Source: Rhododendron vialii
Lineage: Eukaryota; Streptophyta; Magnoliopsida; Ericales; Ericaceae
Direction of reading: 5' to 3'
Length of the DNA stretch: 64,000 nucleotides
Assembly (NCBI RefSeq): GCF_030253575.1
Contig: NC_080558.1
Span: forward strand, 24,062,611 to 24,126,610
The position numbers and the translations under genes were made by a program. Of this stretch, positions 13,701 to 25,300 are shown in pieces (the stretch's first letter is position 1; each line of letters opens with the position of its first letter). The notes beneath the pieces were generated by a model, which ran no database searches, had not been told where the DNA came from, and saw nothing but the letters and a program-made list of their open reading frames with translations.

Positions 13701-14748
13701 TTCTCACAACACCATCATACATTCTGATTTTAATTGTGCCTATTCCTATGACTTTACACGATGCATCATTACCCATAAGAACATTACCACAATCCACTGA
13801 CCTGTATGTGTTAAACCATTCCTTGATAGGAGATGTGTGAAAAGAACATGCTGAATCCATAATCCACGAATCTGCCATGTGATCTGAACTTGCTGAGACC
13901 GAAAGCATTTCACCATCATCTGACTCCTGCTCCACAACGTTTGCAGAAGTTGATCCATCTTTCCTCTCCCCTGCCTTGCCCTTCTTCTTCCAGTTAGTTC
14001 CCTTACCCTTCTGCGGACAATCTTTCTTCATGTGCCCCGGTTCATGACACCTGTAACACTTAAACTCAAACGTGCCTTCGGACCTATTCTTTGACTGAGA
14101 CCTCCCACACCCCGAAACTGATTTACCCCTCTCATTCTTCCTGCCACTATTCCCGTACCCTTTAACCACCAGACCTTCACCTTGCAGCGATTCTGTTTGT
14201 TGCTTGCGTTGATTATACGCCAGAAGGGCTGCAGTGACTTCCTCCAGTTCTAGGGTTTCTTTCCCCCAGAGTAAGGTTGTAACTAGGGTTTCGGGAGAAA
14301 TCGATAGTGAACACAGTAACATCAGCGCTTGGTCTTCCTTCTCAAACTTTACGTCAATCCGTTGTAGGTCACTCACAACCTGATTGAACGTGTTGATATG
14401 CTGAATCAAATCAGCGCCCTCGGCCATCTTCAACCCAAACAGTTTCTGCTTTAGAAACAGTTTTTTTGTCAACGATTTTGACATATACCTGCTCTCCAAT
14501 TTAGTCCAAACCCCAGCCGACGATTCATCACCCAACACATGATACATGACTTCGTCTACAAGACACAGACGAATCGTACTCACCGCCTTCATCTGGAGTT
14601 CTTCCCAATCGTCGTTTGACATAGTTTCTGGCTTCGCTTTCAACCCCTTGTACAAGCCCTACTGCACCAACAAATCATTTACCCTCTGTTGCCACAATCC
14701 GAAATTCGAAGTTCCATCGAACTTCGAAACAGATGAACTCGATGACAT
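10775..14748 (-). pseudogene. Copia gag-pol polyprotein, disrupted
   Basis: Read on the minus strand from ATG 14748, the order is Copia-type: gag, CCHC zinc knuckle (CYRCHEPGHMKKDC), aspartic protease (WIMDSACSFHTSP), integrase HHCC zinc site and DDE core (SDVWGPV, RTDNGKEF, QQNGVAERMNR), reverse transcriptase (MDVKTAFFHGDLEE, LLYVDDMLIAA), and RNase H (YVDADYAGGLDDRRSTTGY) ending at 10775. A TAG at 14659-14661 interrupts gag after 29 codons; the frame is then open to about 11578. Frame changes occur near 11610, 11463 and 11280, all between RT and RNase H. The three shifts could be decay or indel errors in the assembly. Protease has DSA where DSG/DTG is usual; that variant is seen in other plant Copia elements. 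Confidence 0.93.
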
Positions 14749-14773
14749 CGTTCTTCTGTGTGATCTAAAACAC

Positions 14774-14793
14774 CCTGTTGCTTTGATACCACT
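14774..14793 (-). other. Primer-binding site of the Copia element
   Basis: Minus-strand TGGTATCAAAGCAACAGG sits immediately inside the 5' LTR. It resembles the TGGTATCAGAGC complement of initiator tRNA-Met used by plant Copia elements, with one A/G difference. Confidence 0.8.
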
Positions 14794-15121
14794 TGTTAGG
14801 ATCGTCACACACACGCACACGATTTACGAGTATAAAACAGTAAAGAATCAACACAGAGATTTACATGGTTCCCCAAAACCGAGTACGTCCACGGGAGCGA
14901 GAGCGGCTGCTGTTCTTTATTATCACAGTATGAATTAGGGTTTACAACATAGAGTATTTATACCGACTCTATTCTAACCCTAATCTGGTATTTGGTCTGT
15001 ATCCCAAAAATACCCCTGTACGAACCATACCGTACCGCGGGGGGGCGTTGCCCCCCGCACCCCCTAATTACGGAACGCCTGGCCTTCTTTCTAGAACTCT
15101 ATGAGCCACACAGTTCTAACA
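14794..15121 (-). repeat. 5' LTR of the Copia element
   Basis: 328 bp, TGTTAG...CTAACA, same orientation as 10368-10691. It retains the roughly 20-bp segment missing from the partner and has the short form of the G-run. Confidence 0.95.
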
Positions 15122-16107
15122 ATTTACTCTCCTTCCTGTTGGTTAAAATGATGTGGGTCCCGCCACAAAGTAATGTCATACTTACCAAAAAGTGTATTGC
15201 ATGGTAAGCATGACATCACTTTGTGATGAAATCCACACCATTTCAACCCAATAAGAGGGAGGGTAATGTTCACCATCTTTTAAGGAGGGTGAACGAAATT
15301 ACACTTTTATGTTATCTATTGTCAAATCCCAGCTCTGAAGCCTATCTTTTGTTGAGAGACGACCCAAAATTGCTAGCCATTCTATGAAACCCAGCCCATG
15401 GAAACCAGCAGTACGCAACACTTGCCACTGTATAAATCCCAGAAGCATGAAGAATCCAACGCACAGAATGAGCAGAGGGATTAGGAATCAGTGAAGGGCC
15501 AGTACCAGCAATTATCTCTCTTGTAGTCATACCTTGTATTAGGCCATACCCACTCATCATTCTGGATAATAGAAGCTACTTTGGTAGTCATAGACTGGCC
15601 AACATCAAACCCAACGTATCCCCCAAATCGCTTGTAAAGAGGGCCCATCGTATGCCAATTATCAACCCAAAGATAGGTAGAAATCCCCTATGATATACTT
15701 AATCCAAGGTTGAACCAAAGTCCTCAAATTAAGGAGTTTCCTAATGGTCCATGAAGCATCATTAGGTATCTTAACTTTCCAAATAGTCTGACCTTCTAAA
15801 ATACAGGTGTGCGCCCATTTAATCCTTAAGGTGTCAGATTTACAGCAGACAGACCACAAGTGCCTTATCATAGAAGCTTTATTCCAAGCTAAGTTTTCCA
15901 ACCAACCCACTTCTTGTTCTAAAGGGATGTGAAAATATGTCATGAACCCATGATATGCAGCACAATAAAAAGGGAAAATCAGCCTAATGTTTATGTCCGA
16001 CAACTTTCATGAATGGCAAAAATATACCCGCCAGAATATGAGCATTTTCTGACGTATATTATTTACAGAAAAGAAAGGAAGGGCCTTGAAAGAATGAGAC
16101 GCAAAAA

Positions 16108-19100
16108 CTAATGGTATTTACACATGCATTCTGGGCACCTTGGCTGTCTATAAATGCTTTTTTTGTTGCCCCTCACGCCTACCCTTTGGCCTTCCTCAAT
16201 CATTTTTCGTATTCTCTCCTCAAAGCTGTCCCATGCTATGGTGCTATTCTCCAACAAAATTGCTGCAAGTCTCTTCTTGATAGGCCTCAAGGTAGGGGCA
16301 TGACCACCACCATAATAAGTTCTGAATCCGGACACCAGGGATGATAGTTGGCTCCCTGAGTCTGTCATGGCAAATACATCAGCAGTTGCACAGGCGATGA
16401 AGTCTAGTGCTGCCAGCTGCATCCATAGAGATCTCTATTAGCTTTAGTTTTGGATACAAAACAGAAAACTGGTGGGATATGTGATGAGTTATGGTCACTG
16501 TGTTTATCCGGTGGAAATTGATTAGATAAACGACGAGGTATCTGTCCAGAAACTCAGGTTCATCATTTGTTTCCAAGCTTGAAGACGTAAACACAGTTGC
16601 TAGAGTTATTTTTGAACAGAGAAATATGCATCACTTCATAATTTAGGACTTGTAAAAAATGCCCGCTTAGAATTTAAACTCGATTCAAAGTAAAGATTTT
16701 TGCCAGTAGCCAAATGCATCAAATTTGCATTTCCATGAAGACATTCAATTGTTAACAATTGAGATATATTCACTCCATGTAATGCCTCAAAAGGACTAAC
16801 CCCTTTACTGTCTTAGAAATTCTAGATGCAAAGTATGGTTCATCAATTTAACATGAATGCATTTGATAGAATATTGGCAAGAAAAGAGTTGCTGAAAGAT
16901 GATTAGGTACGATAATGTGCGTCAAGCTAAATGTTTGTTTACCTGAGACGAAAAATTCCTAAAAGGTTCGAGTTCACTACGGTTGAGAAGATCTTCCTTT
17001 GTTACCAAATTGGGATAAAGACTACTCAATGTTTGCATCCTGGACTGTCCCCCATATATGCGAGAACCAGCAAGATAGATAAAGGTTTCGCGGTTAAAAC
17101 CAAGACCGGCAAGAACAAGTGCTGCTTCTTCCGGAGTCAGTGGGCATTTACCCAACCTCCTTAATTCTGTTGGAGAAGTAGGCCTGCAGCCCCCATTTCA
17201 GCACATGATTAGAAGAATATCAAAATAACAAAAGTCCTAAATACTTCTTTTCTGCAAAAGAAATTCCTGAAGTGCTTTTCATGGAGAATGTTTTGTTGAA
17301 AAATAACCTTCTTCTTCTGTTTGATTGCCACAGTGGAAATGAGTTGGAAAACATTTTCCACCGTTTGGGTCGCACAATAATCATTAATATTTCGGTCGCA
17401 CAATAATCATTAATATTTCATGTCTTGAAATGATTGTAAAAAAAGTTTGCATCCACAATGCGAATGTTAAAACATTTTCCACCTTCAAAAAATAGAAGAG
17501 ATTTTCTGCCTCAATCAGCTTTTTCTGTCGACTTTGTTTCTCATCACACAAAACAACTAAAAATTCAAAACATAGCACCGTTGCGTACTTTGATTTCTCC
17601 AAGCGTTCAGCAAGCAGCGGAAAATGGGATTCCCTGTACGCTTGGAGTTCCTCTCTCTCATCTTCTCCACCTCCAAATTCACATTGAGAGTAGGCCACCA
17701 TGTCAACTTCAAATCTCAAGTGCAAAGCAAGGTATTTGGATTGATCTCCCACAGCAGCATCCTTCCCTTTCAAGGGTGTATTTGACATGAAATTCCCAAG
17801 CAGTTGCTTGTCCAGCATATTTCGTGCGGCATCAAATTTTCTTATCCTCTTGATCAATAACGAACCAACTCGTTCAATTTCAGGTGCAAACTTTAGAGCA
17901 TGGAAGTTGCATTTGCATCTTAATCTCTGCAGACAATTCATAAATATCTCACTGAATATGGGTGGAGTGTACTGTGTACACATTATATGTAAAACCTATC
18001 AGATACAATTTCCTTTCAGAGGAATGGAATAAACATGATGCGAGATTTCAGAATACGCAGAAGTCTGTTTGCAGCTCATTTAACTTAAATGGTGAATTCA
18101 CATGGTTAAGCAGTTGTTCTTGTTGCCCGTATACCTATCAAACTATATACAAAGTCAACATCATTCGGTAGATTAGTGTAGCCAGATATTGAAAACTATA
18201 GTAACCAGCTATCAAGATAAGCAAAAATTAGAGCCAGGACTCGGGAGATCTTCAAGTCAAACAGCTTCTATTTTCTTTGTGTTTGGGATTAAGCTCACGC
18301 AGCACTAACATTTAGTTCTTCAAACTGCCAATGGATATATTGCCAACCTGAAGTTCAAATGGCAATGGATCAAAGCCAAGTCGATTTCCAAATCCAAGCA
18401 AGTGAACAACTCGATTCTTCAACAGGAGAGGAAGCACAGTTTTGACATAATCAGCCGGTGTTGCTTCCTTTGGAATATCTGCATCCGTAATCTGAAAAAG
18501 CGAGGCAAAAGGCTGAACTCTTTTTGTTATGCACAATCTTTTTTGTAGAAGTAAACAAGTATTAACATACCAAACTACCAATGGCTTCAAAGTTCAGTGA
18601 TTTCAAATTTGAAGGAAGCTCCTTTACAAGATTTATGTCATCCTTCAAGTTGTTTGTGAAATGATCCAATTGATAAATGTCACCAAACTGGCTGCAGTCC
18701 CAACAATAAGCGACAGTAAATCACCAGAGATAGAAACCAAAACCAAATAAAAAAACTAGAAATAAATCATCAATTTCCTTGTCCCCCACGTTTCTTGTCA
18801 AGTAGTAGGATAATATTTTGTTAGTGAAACGTAAGGGGATTGAATGAAATTTTGGAAGTATTAGACCTAAAGCACAAAAAAAAAAGTACTATGTGTATTG
18901 CATGAATCAAAAGCATGAAATTTGGAAAGGAAAAAAAGAAGATAAATAACCTCTGCTGACCTGGGATCCTTCCATACATTGCTGTAAAGAAATTTGGGAA
19001 TAACTAATGTAGCATTAAGTAAGGATGCAACAGCAACCGCATTGCATACCTGCAAGCAAAAGAGATTTCATTATTAGCTATTCCTATAAAAGAGGTGGGT

Positions 19101-20902
19101 GGAAAAATAGCAGAAAGAGGCTAAAAAAATATCAGACAAAAATACAAATCCACGTAAACAATAAATTCTTTAAGTGGCACGTCTTTGGTTCATGGATCGA
19201 TAGAAAAAACTTAACAGGCAGATAAGAAGAAAATTGAGTACGAAGATAAATTTATGTCTGGTTTCCCTGTGCTCCTTTCCTTACAAACCCATCAACAAAT
19301 CCAAGATCAAGCACAACATAAATTTGAGAATATATAACTGGTGAACTATCTCAAAACGACATACTTGCTCACTTCTGGTACTGCATTCAGTTGATTGTAA
19401 TTACAGTAAAGAAGTTTTCCAAGCTGAATATGTTAGATGCCAGTGCAGATACTTACAGCAACTCGTTGTTGATTTAGACCACCATTTGCACTGACCAAAA
19501 TAAAACCGTTGCTCTTCTTCGGCTTCCCTGCATGCCACCATTGCCAGTAAAGTTAAGACTATGGCTGCATCATGAACTTGTGGCGGTATTAGCTAATGGA
19601 AAGTAAAATAATATAGACACTAAAGAAGAAGAAAAAATAGCTTCTTCAGTATATTATCGTCTTATTTTTCTTTACCTTTTCTTGTCCCTCAACAAATCTA
19701 TGATCCAAACATAGCCTAATTGATTGTTCATGTCTCAATAAGGTTAACAAATAATTCATGAATACCTAGATTTGTTGTACTGTTTCTATCTGCACACGGT
19801 CTCCAGATAGATGCCTCAGGATACGTCTCCTTCCAGAACTTTGTTGAATCTTCCCTAAACTCTTTCTGTAGCATAGTTATTTTGGATGATGACTGAAAAA
19901 CCGAGAACAGAATGAATGAATTGAACTGGGATATTAATCAAACCTCTGCAAGAGCGAAAGAAGCTAAATTCATAAGTCGATCATACATCTGTACTGGTAT
20001 TTTCCCTTCATTGACGTTGGCAGTCGTACGCTCCTTCAGGGACATAAGAAAATATCATCAGTTGGCATGGTGGATGACATACTTAAAGAAAAAGCAGCCT
20101 TACCCTCATGCCCAAGAACCACTTTGAAATTGTACTATAGGAATCAATTATGTTTACTTCGTATGCTGTAGTTCTAGCAGGATATAGATCGATAAGCAAC
20201 ATACGGAATGGTGTATATCTGGGAGCCTGAATTCCATTTTTAGGGTGACACTTCATGCCTGAATCCATTTTCCCAAAGCACGGGCCAGACCATGTTACCT
20301 CTTTTTCTGCCAAAACTCCGTTTATTAAAGAGAAATTTCAGTAGGCCTCAGAAGCTAAAGACCAGCTCAAGGAACTGAACAAAACACCACCACATTTCAG
20401 CTATGAGGACGAACAAGAACTAACTAGGATCAAAATAAGGAAAGACCAATGTAGTAGGAATGGATTCATGTATGCACTGCTAGTTACCCACAGATAGTTA
20501 CTTTTGTTGATATTCAACCTCCTTTGATGTTTTCATATTTCAAGTTCTGGTTGGCTTAGACCTTAAGAGTATAACACTTGACATCTACACTACTCAAGAA
20601 GAAAACCTAAGGAAATTCCGAACTCGTACCTTCATCTTCTCAATTGATTTTTTGGGGGCTGAACCACTCGTGGGCTCAAGAAGGGAGTACACAAGGGAGT
20701 CCAAGAGGAAAAGGAAACCAATCAACCCAAACGCAATAACCATCGACCGCAGGTTTTTACCCAACCAAACATGCCTTTTCCCACCATGGACACCCTTGCA
20801 TGAACTGATTTTTGATGGGTCATTCTTGAACCCATGAAACAAACCAGCTTTGTTCCAATTGTAATCGGCTCCTAACATTCTCGGCGATCCTTGCTTCCCC
20901 AT
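16108..20902 (-). CDS. GDP-fucose protein O-fucosyltransferase-family protein, 10 exons
   Basis: A Golgi-type (type II) glycosyltransferase of the plant O-FucT/GT106-like superfamily. Exons on the minus strand: 20902-20630, 20033-19944, 19892-19766, 19527-19457, 19049-18951, 18687-18571, 18491-18348, 17926-17589, 17183-16943, 16416-16108. Phases join into 602 aa. Residues 53-75 form one membrane anchor after a basic N-terminus (GKNLRSMVIAFGLIGFLFLL). Family landmarks are NGGLNQQR (178-185), VCNAVAVASLLNATLVIP, the HLRFE motif (376-380), CPLTPEEAALVLAGLGF, and the C-terminal SSQLAALDFIACATADVFAM. Codon TTG precedes the chosen ATG. A two-codon upstream frame (ATG AGT TGA) ends on TGATG, overlapping the start. 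Acceptor substrate and exact family member cannot be assigned. An in-frame segment at 20104-20298 could be an extra exon, but I treat it as intron. Confidence 0.92.
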
Positions 20903-20939
20903 CAACTCATTTCTAGTAACAACAACTTTCTATTTGAAG

Positions 20940-21700
20940 ATTACCAAATATACATAAGATTGTTACAACATCAATTCCACAAGGTTCAAAATAAACCTAA
21001 CTCTGGCGGGTATTCCTGTCTAGATAGCCACTCATTGGTAGCTATTCGCAAGTAGAGTCTCCCTCTTTCTATATCTAACAAAATCCACCGACCCATTGGA
21101 GGATTTGAGGAAAATTTTAGGTTGGAAGTCCCAAACATTTGGTAATTTGGATGAAGTGGAAACATCTAGGTCTGGATTGGAAGTGAAGTTAAAGATGTTG
21201 GTGACAATGATATGTATGCAATGCAACTATAAACAGAATATACAAATACGAGTGAAACATAAGCAAATATATATACATATATATATATGAGTAGTCTAGA
21301 AATCAATTTAAAAAAGCTAACCTTGAATATAATACAGGAGAAGAATCACATCTGCTACAACTACATCTCACCGAACAAAGAGAAGAGCATTTGGTATTGA
21401 TTTTTGTGGTGTCTTTCTTTCTTTCTTGTTGTTGTTGTTGTTGTTGTTCTTGGATTGAATGGTCTGGGAGTTAGGAAGAAAAACACAAGTAAACCCGGAA
21501 GAACTTGGCTTCAAGGGGTTTGTGTGTTGAGAAAGAAACAGAGGAGAGAGGACCGTGACTTTTGGTGGTTAGTTGGAGGGCTCTTTCTAACCAACACCCG
21601 ACCCGACCCGACCGTTGGGCTCTCTCTCTCTCTCTCTCTCTGTTTTTTAGTAGCATCCCAGGATTCCCAGACCTTCCTCAGAATTTTACGTTAAATTTGA
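20940..21700 (-). promoter_or_regulatory. Upstream region of the O-fucosyltransferase gene
   Basis: Non-coding stretch upstream of ATG 20902. A donor-like CAAG/GTTAGC on the minus strand at about 21318-21327 and an acceptor-like TTACTAG just before the start suggest a 5'-UTR intron. A (GTT)n run lies at about 21427-21447 and a CT run at about 21619-21641. No TATA box is convincing. Confidence 0.35.
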
Positions 21701-22653
21701 GGAATAGTATTTGAGTAAAGCTTCATTAATATTGCCCATTCAAGCGAAACAAATTAAACTTTTGGGAAATTATCATTTGTCAACTATTTAAGTTTTTTTG
21801 TTTTTATCCCATGTGTAGAAAGTGAATTTAAATAGAGGGCAAATTCTATGTAGAGAGTATAAATAAAGAGGGCAAATTACGTGAAAGATGATACACTAGT
21901 AAGTGTTATGTTGGTTTGGATTGGATAGAATTTCAGTAAATGAAAAGAATCTCACGGAACATTTATTGATCGCCGGCACTTTGATCTCATGGCCGCAAGA
22001 TCAACAGCACTCAGCAGATCGAACTTTGCATGCTTGCTCCGGTCACTCTCCGAGGATGGAACCAAGGGGGGCCTCTAGTAGGGGCGGCCGCCACGACAAA
22101 ATTTTAGAAAATGCAATTATTATATGTGAAGGAAAAAAATTATCCCCAACTTATATAGGCTCGTTACCGCTAGATTTTTTCCCTCATTTTGTGCTATATA
22201 CTAGTCCTAAATCCTCTATTTTTTTTTCAAGAAAGAAATAATAGTATTCCAAAACTAAATTTAATGGGTCAAAGTAAAATAATATAAATGATGAGGTCTA
22301 ATTATAAAAAAAAACCTCCACACTTTAACCTAAAATAATTTAACATAAAATAACTTAACCTAAAAACTTAAACAAGTTAACCAAAACAATCGGCATTGTG
22401 CATGACTCAGCAGTAGTGGATTTTTCGTTTAATGGACTTCCAAATTTTCAATGCCGGCACTGTTCAGTAGTGGAATTTCGAAAAATTGAAAAAACATTTT
22501 TATCGTTGGGTGTTTTGTGTGGATTTCTTAAACTCCATTAGGAAAAATGTTAGTATTCTTCAATTTTTCAACATTCAATTAAAGTTAGAAATTATTGAAT
22601 GTTTAGAATTCCTTATTGAAAATTGTATTGAGCAATAGATGGTATTAACACTA

Positions 22654-22776
22654 AGGAAATGATATTGGCACTCCAAAAATTGATGCAGGCACTCCAAAAA
22701 TAAAAGAAAATGGCTTTGAAATTACACTGATTTTGGAGTGCCTGCATCAATTTTTGGAGTGTCAATATCATTTCCC
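22654..22776. mobile_element. Short palindromic MITE with 8-bp target duplication (hAT-like)
   Basis: Inverted ends AGGAAATGATATTGGCACTCC and, on the other strand, GGGAAATGATATTGACACTCC. The internal arm GATGCAGGCACTCC is also mirrored. The 8-bp word TAACACTA lies on both sides (22646-22653 and 22777-22784), the duplication length made by hAT transposases. The whole 123 bp can fold as a hairpin. Confidence 0.85.
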
Positions 22777-23569
22777 TAACACTATATGAAAAAAAAAATA
22801 GCAGTTTATTGATTCATGTAAACTGATGTGGTAGGTAATCATGGTCAAGAAAATAATTGACTCATCTCTAAGAAAAGAAGTGTTGAACACATATTGCAAT
22901 GCATCTTTTTTATTTTTTTAGTATACATTTCGCCATTACTAGAGTAAAATCCTAGCTCCATCCTATCGAGTCTAGTTTATAACCCTATGGTTTGGACCCA
23001 ATTTTTTTTGTACATTTCAAGATATGACTTTTTTTTCAAAACCAGCAGGTCATTTTAGTAAAATGTCCATAACTTTCTCGTTATAAATCGAATCAAGACC
23101 CAATGTATATCATCAATAAAGAGGATTTTCAAAGTACTAAGAATGGTGAATCCATCTACACAAATAAAAGATTTGAGTTATAAAAGTTGGGTTAGAAGCA
23201 AACCAACTCATAGATTATTAGGACTACCAAGGTTAAAACACTTTCGTAGGGCACAAGTCTCACTCCCTAGTATTGGCCCTGAATATGTGGCACTTTGAGA
23301 ATTCTTCAAGCTATGGGAGATGGGATAAATTTGATTTTCAAAGAGAATCTTCTTCCATTTGAGGAGATACTCATTTATTCAAGATTGGGCCATCCATAGT
23401 GAGTCATATCCATTTTAATCTTTAGTGATAAACAATTTGTTGGTCAATACTCAACGCAATTGTTACAAAAATATACAGATTTTGAATTCAATATTGTAAT
23501 TAAGCAACCAAACCTTGGGTTATCTACATCTAATCTTGGCTCTGCTGGAACCTTGTCTTATAACCTATG

Positions 23570-23845
23570 CAACTAGCTTCATTCTGGCGGTCACCCGAGA
23601 TGAGACTTAAATATTTACGAAGTCAAATTGAGGTGTCCGTGAGAAAACAATATCCAGTAGTAGAATGTTGACTTGTAGAATCACTAGCCCAATTTGCATC
23701 AAAGTAGGTACGCAACTCAAGAGAAGAGTGCACTAAGTCATGTAAGTATCTAACATGAATTGATTGATAAGATGAAATGTATAGGAGATGTCCGGTTGAG
23801 CAACAATAAGATACTCCGTGAGACTACCCATTTGTTTGTTGACGA
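23570..23845 (-). pseudogene. Degenerate Copia RNase H fragment
   Basis: On the minus strand, pieces in two frames read VAQPDISYTFHLINQFM and YFDANWASDSTSQHSTTGYC. These are the hallmark Copia segments just before and within RNase H. A frame change separates them, and the sequence after the second motif decays. It is older and clearly different from the Copia at 10-15 kb. Confidence 0.75.
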
Positions 23846-24527
23846 TAAAAGATGGCATCACGTACGTAGTTGTGTTCGATTTGTACGTGTAAGTCGAGCA
23901 TTCGGTTCAAGTGGAGCAGAGACAAACAGTGTTGTTAGTGAGTCCTTAATGTATCGATGAAAACAATAATTAACTCGTTCAGAATGTCGCCGATGAAGAC
24001 GATCACAAACTCAGTCTAGATAGTTTTCAAAATTTGGATCTGTAATCGTGGAGAGTCAAGTCACATAAATTTTCTTTATCTATTACTCTTAAAAATCTTC
24101 TTCAAAATTCAGACCGAACAGGACCTAATCAAAATCCAAACCAAACAGGGCCATAATCTCTATGTAAGACCTTTCGTCTCTTTCTTAATTCTCGTTCTAT
24201 GCTCTCCCTTTCATTCACTGCTCTTACAAATTTTAGAAATTTGAGATATTTATTAGAGATGTTTTCACATTTGTATTTTTGTATTCGCACTCGCACTATT
24301 ATTCATGCACATGCATTACAAGGCTTAGGTGGAGATGTGTACCTCTTCTTTCGTAATAATAACACCCACGCATTTACCCTCTCTTCTCCCGCAATCAAAA
24401 CACGAGTCGGTTAACTACTTTTTTATTTGGTTTCAATGCAAAATAAAACCTGAGCCCGAATAAAGGCTATGGGTATTGGGTACTTGAATAAGAGTCGAAC
24501 CTGGAACTTATCCAATCACGTCCTAAA

Positions 24528-24982
24528 AGCATCCACAATATAATAATCAAAACTAAAATGTTGCTAAAGTTAGCAATGTTTGCTCAAAAAAGTGCTCACA
24601 TTGTAATAACCAAATTTAGCAACCTCTTAGCAACTCATCAAATTTTGACATTTGAATAACCAAACTTAACAACTTTTACCAATAACCAAAACTCAATAAC
24701 CAAACCCAATAACCAAATTTAAAACTAAAAAAATTAAAAAACACATCACATTAGAATCGTCTCATCGAGACGAATAATTTGGTGTGGTCGGGTGCGTGAT
24801 TGAAACTCGTTTGCAATTGGACATAGATGCATAGCGTATTGTAGGGGTTTTTTTTATAGGGATACAAAAATAACCAATGTGGAGATCAAGTTTGTTAGGT
24901 TTGATTATGAACTTAATGGATAATCAAATGCTGACGTGGCACATTTTGATTATCGATTTTGATTATTCCCATTGCGGATGCT
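24528..24982. mobile_element. MITE-like element with AGCATCC termini just upstream of the GSK3 gene
   Basis: It begins AGCATCCACAATATAATAATC and ends GATTATTCCCATTGCGGATGCT, an imperfect terminal inverted repeat. The interior is rich in AATAACCAAA words. CTAA-like sequence flanks both ends, but no exact duplication was found. It lies about 320 bp before the kinase start codon. Confidence 0.55.
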
Positions 24983-25300
24983 CTAAGTTTCCATCCTTGG
25001 TGGTATGACCAATATTGACCATTGACTTCGAATCTTCGGATTCGACCATCGTAATTATCTTCAACTTCGGGGCTCTTAATCAATTCCAAAATAATCCTAC
25101 GAGAGACAAAGAGGAGAGAGAGAGAGAACAAAAGACGGAGGAGCTGGAATCACATGGAGTTTGTTCGGTTGATGGGGCCTCCCTCCCTGCACCCGACAAT
25201 TATGAGCTCAACGTTTTGTCAAAAGTAAAAAAGATTCTTCTCTCCTCTCCTCTCTCTCTCCCTCCCTCCTCTCTCTCCTCCATCGTTCGCCGGAAAAATC

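Larger units (their letters stand above)
10368..15121 (-). mobile_element. Ty1/Copia LTR retrotransposon, full length but mutated
   Basis: Two direct LTRs (10368-10691 and 14794-15121), each bounded by TGTTAG...CTAACA, flank a 4.1-kb internal region with gag-pol on the minus strand. The tRNA-Met-type primer site (TGGTATCAAAGC on the minus strand) touches the 5' LTR, and a purine tract AAGGTGGAGAT touches the 3' LTR. The flanks GTTAC (10363-10367) and TTTAC (15123-15127, with one extra base) may be a decayed 5-bp target duplication. I counted 12 substitutions and one 19-20-bp deletion between the LTRs (about 4% substitution), so the insertion is not recent. One stop and three frame changes break the coding region, so it is probably non-autonomous. 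Confidence 0.95.
10336..15294. mobile_element. Small palindromic MITE (about 205 bp) split by the Copia element
   Basis: The two flanks of the Copia element belong to one inverted-repeat element. The left arm is 10336-10367 (GTTCACCCTCC... GGGTGAACGTTAC). The right arm is 15122-15294 and ends GGAGGGTGAAC. Removing the Copia joins them into a hairpin-like element: the reverse complement of the part around 15200-15260 matches 15140-15200 closely (AAAGTRATGTCATRCTTACCA on both arms). It lies inside the LINE coding sequence. The superfamily is unclear because I found no clean target duplication. Confidence 0.6.
9783..16010 (-). mobile_element. 5'-truncated LINE remnant, split by nested insertions
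   Basis: Two minus-strand pieces, 15295-16010 and 9783-10335, carry the C-terminal end of a plant L1-type LINE polyprotein. The upstream piece has the post-RT region (WNKASMIRHLWSVCCKSDTL, then PNDASWTIRKLLNLR and WHTMGPLYKRFG). The downstream piece has the zf-RVT zinc-binding domain (CLLCQGGEESHEHMFFEC). A T-run at 9783-9793 is the poly(A) tail read from the other strand, marking the 3' end. The endonuclease and RT core are missing, as expected from 5' truncation, and the reading frame is shifted near 15.6 kb. The gap between the pieces is filled by a MITE (10336-10367 plus 15122-15294) and a Copia element (10368-15121). Confidence 0.85.
21701..25300. other. Repeat-bearing intergenic region between the divergent O-FucT and GSK3 genes
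   Basis: No intact gene. It holds a hAT-like MITE at 22654-22776, a Copia RNase H remnant at about 23570-23845, and a second MITE at 24528-24982. A GC-rich patch near 22010-22100 is unexplained. The last 200 bp, rich in CT and GA tracts, are the likely promoter and leader of the kinase gene. Confidence 0.6.

Noticed and set aside
11954..14938. Plus-strand open frames of 60-131 codons across the Copia element
   Set aside because: Antisense shadows of gag-pol and of the LTR.
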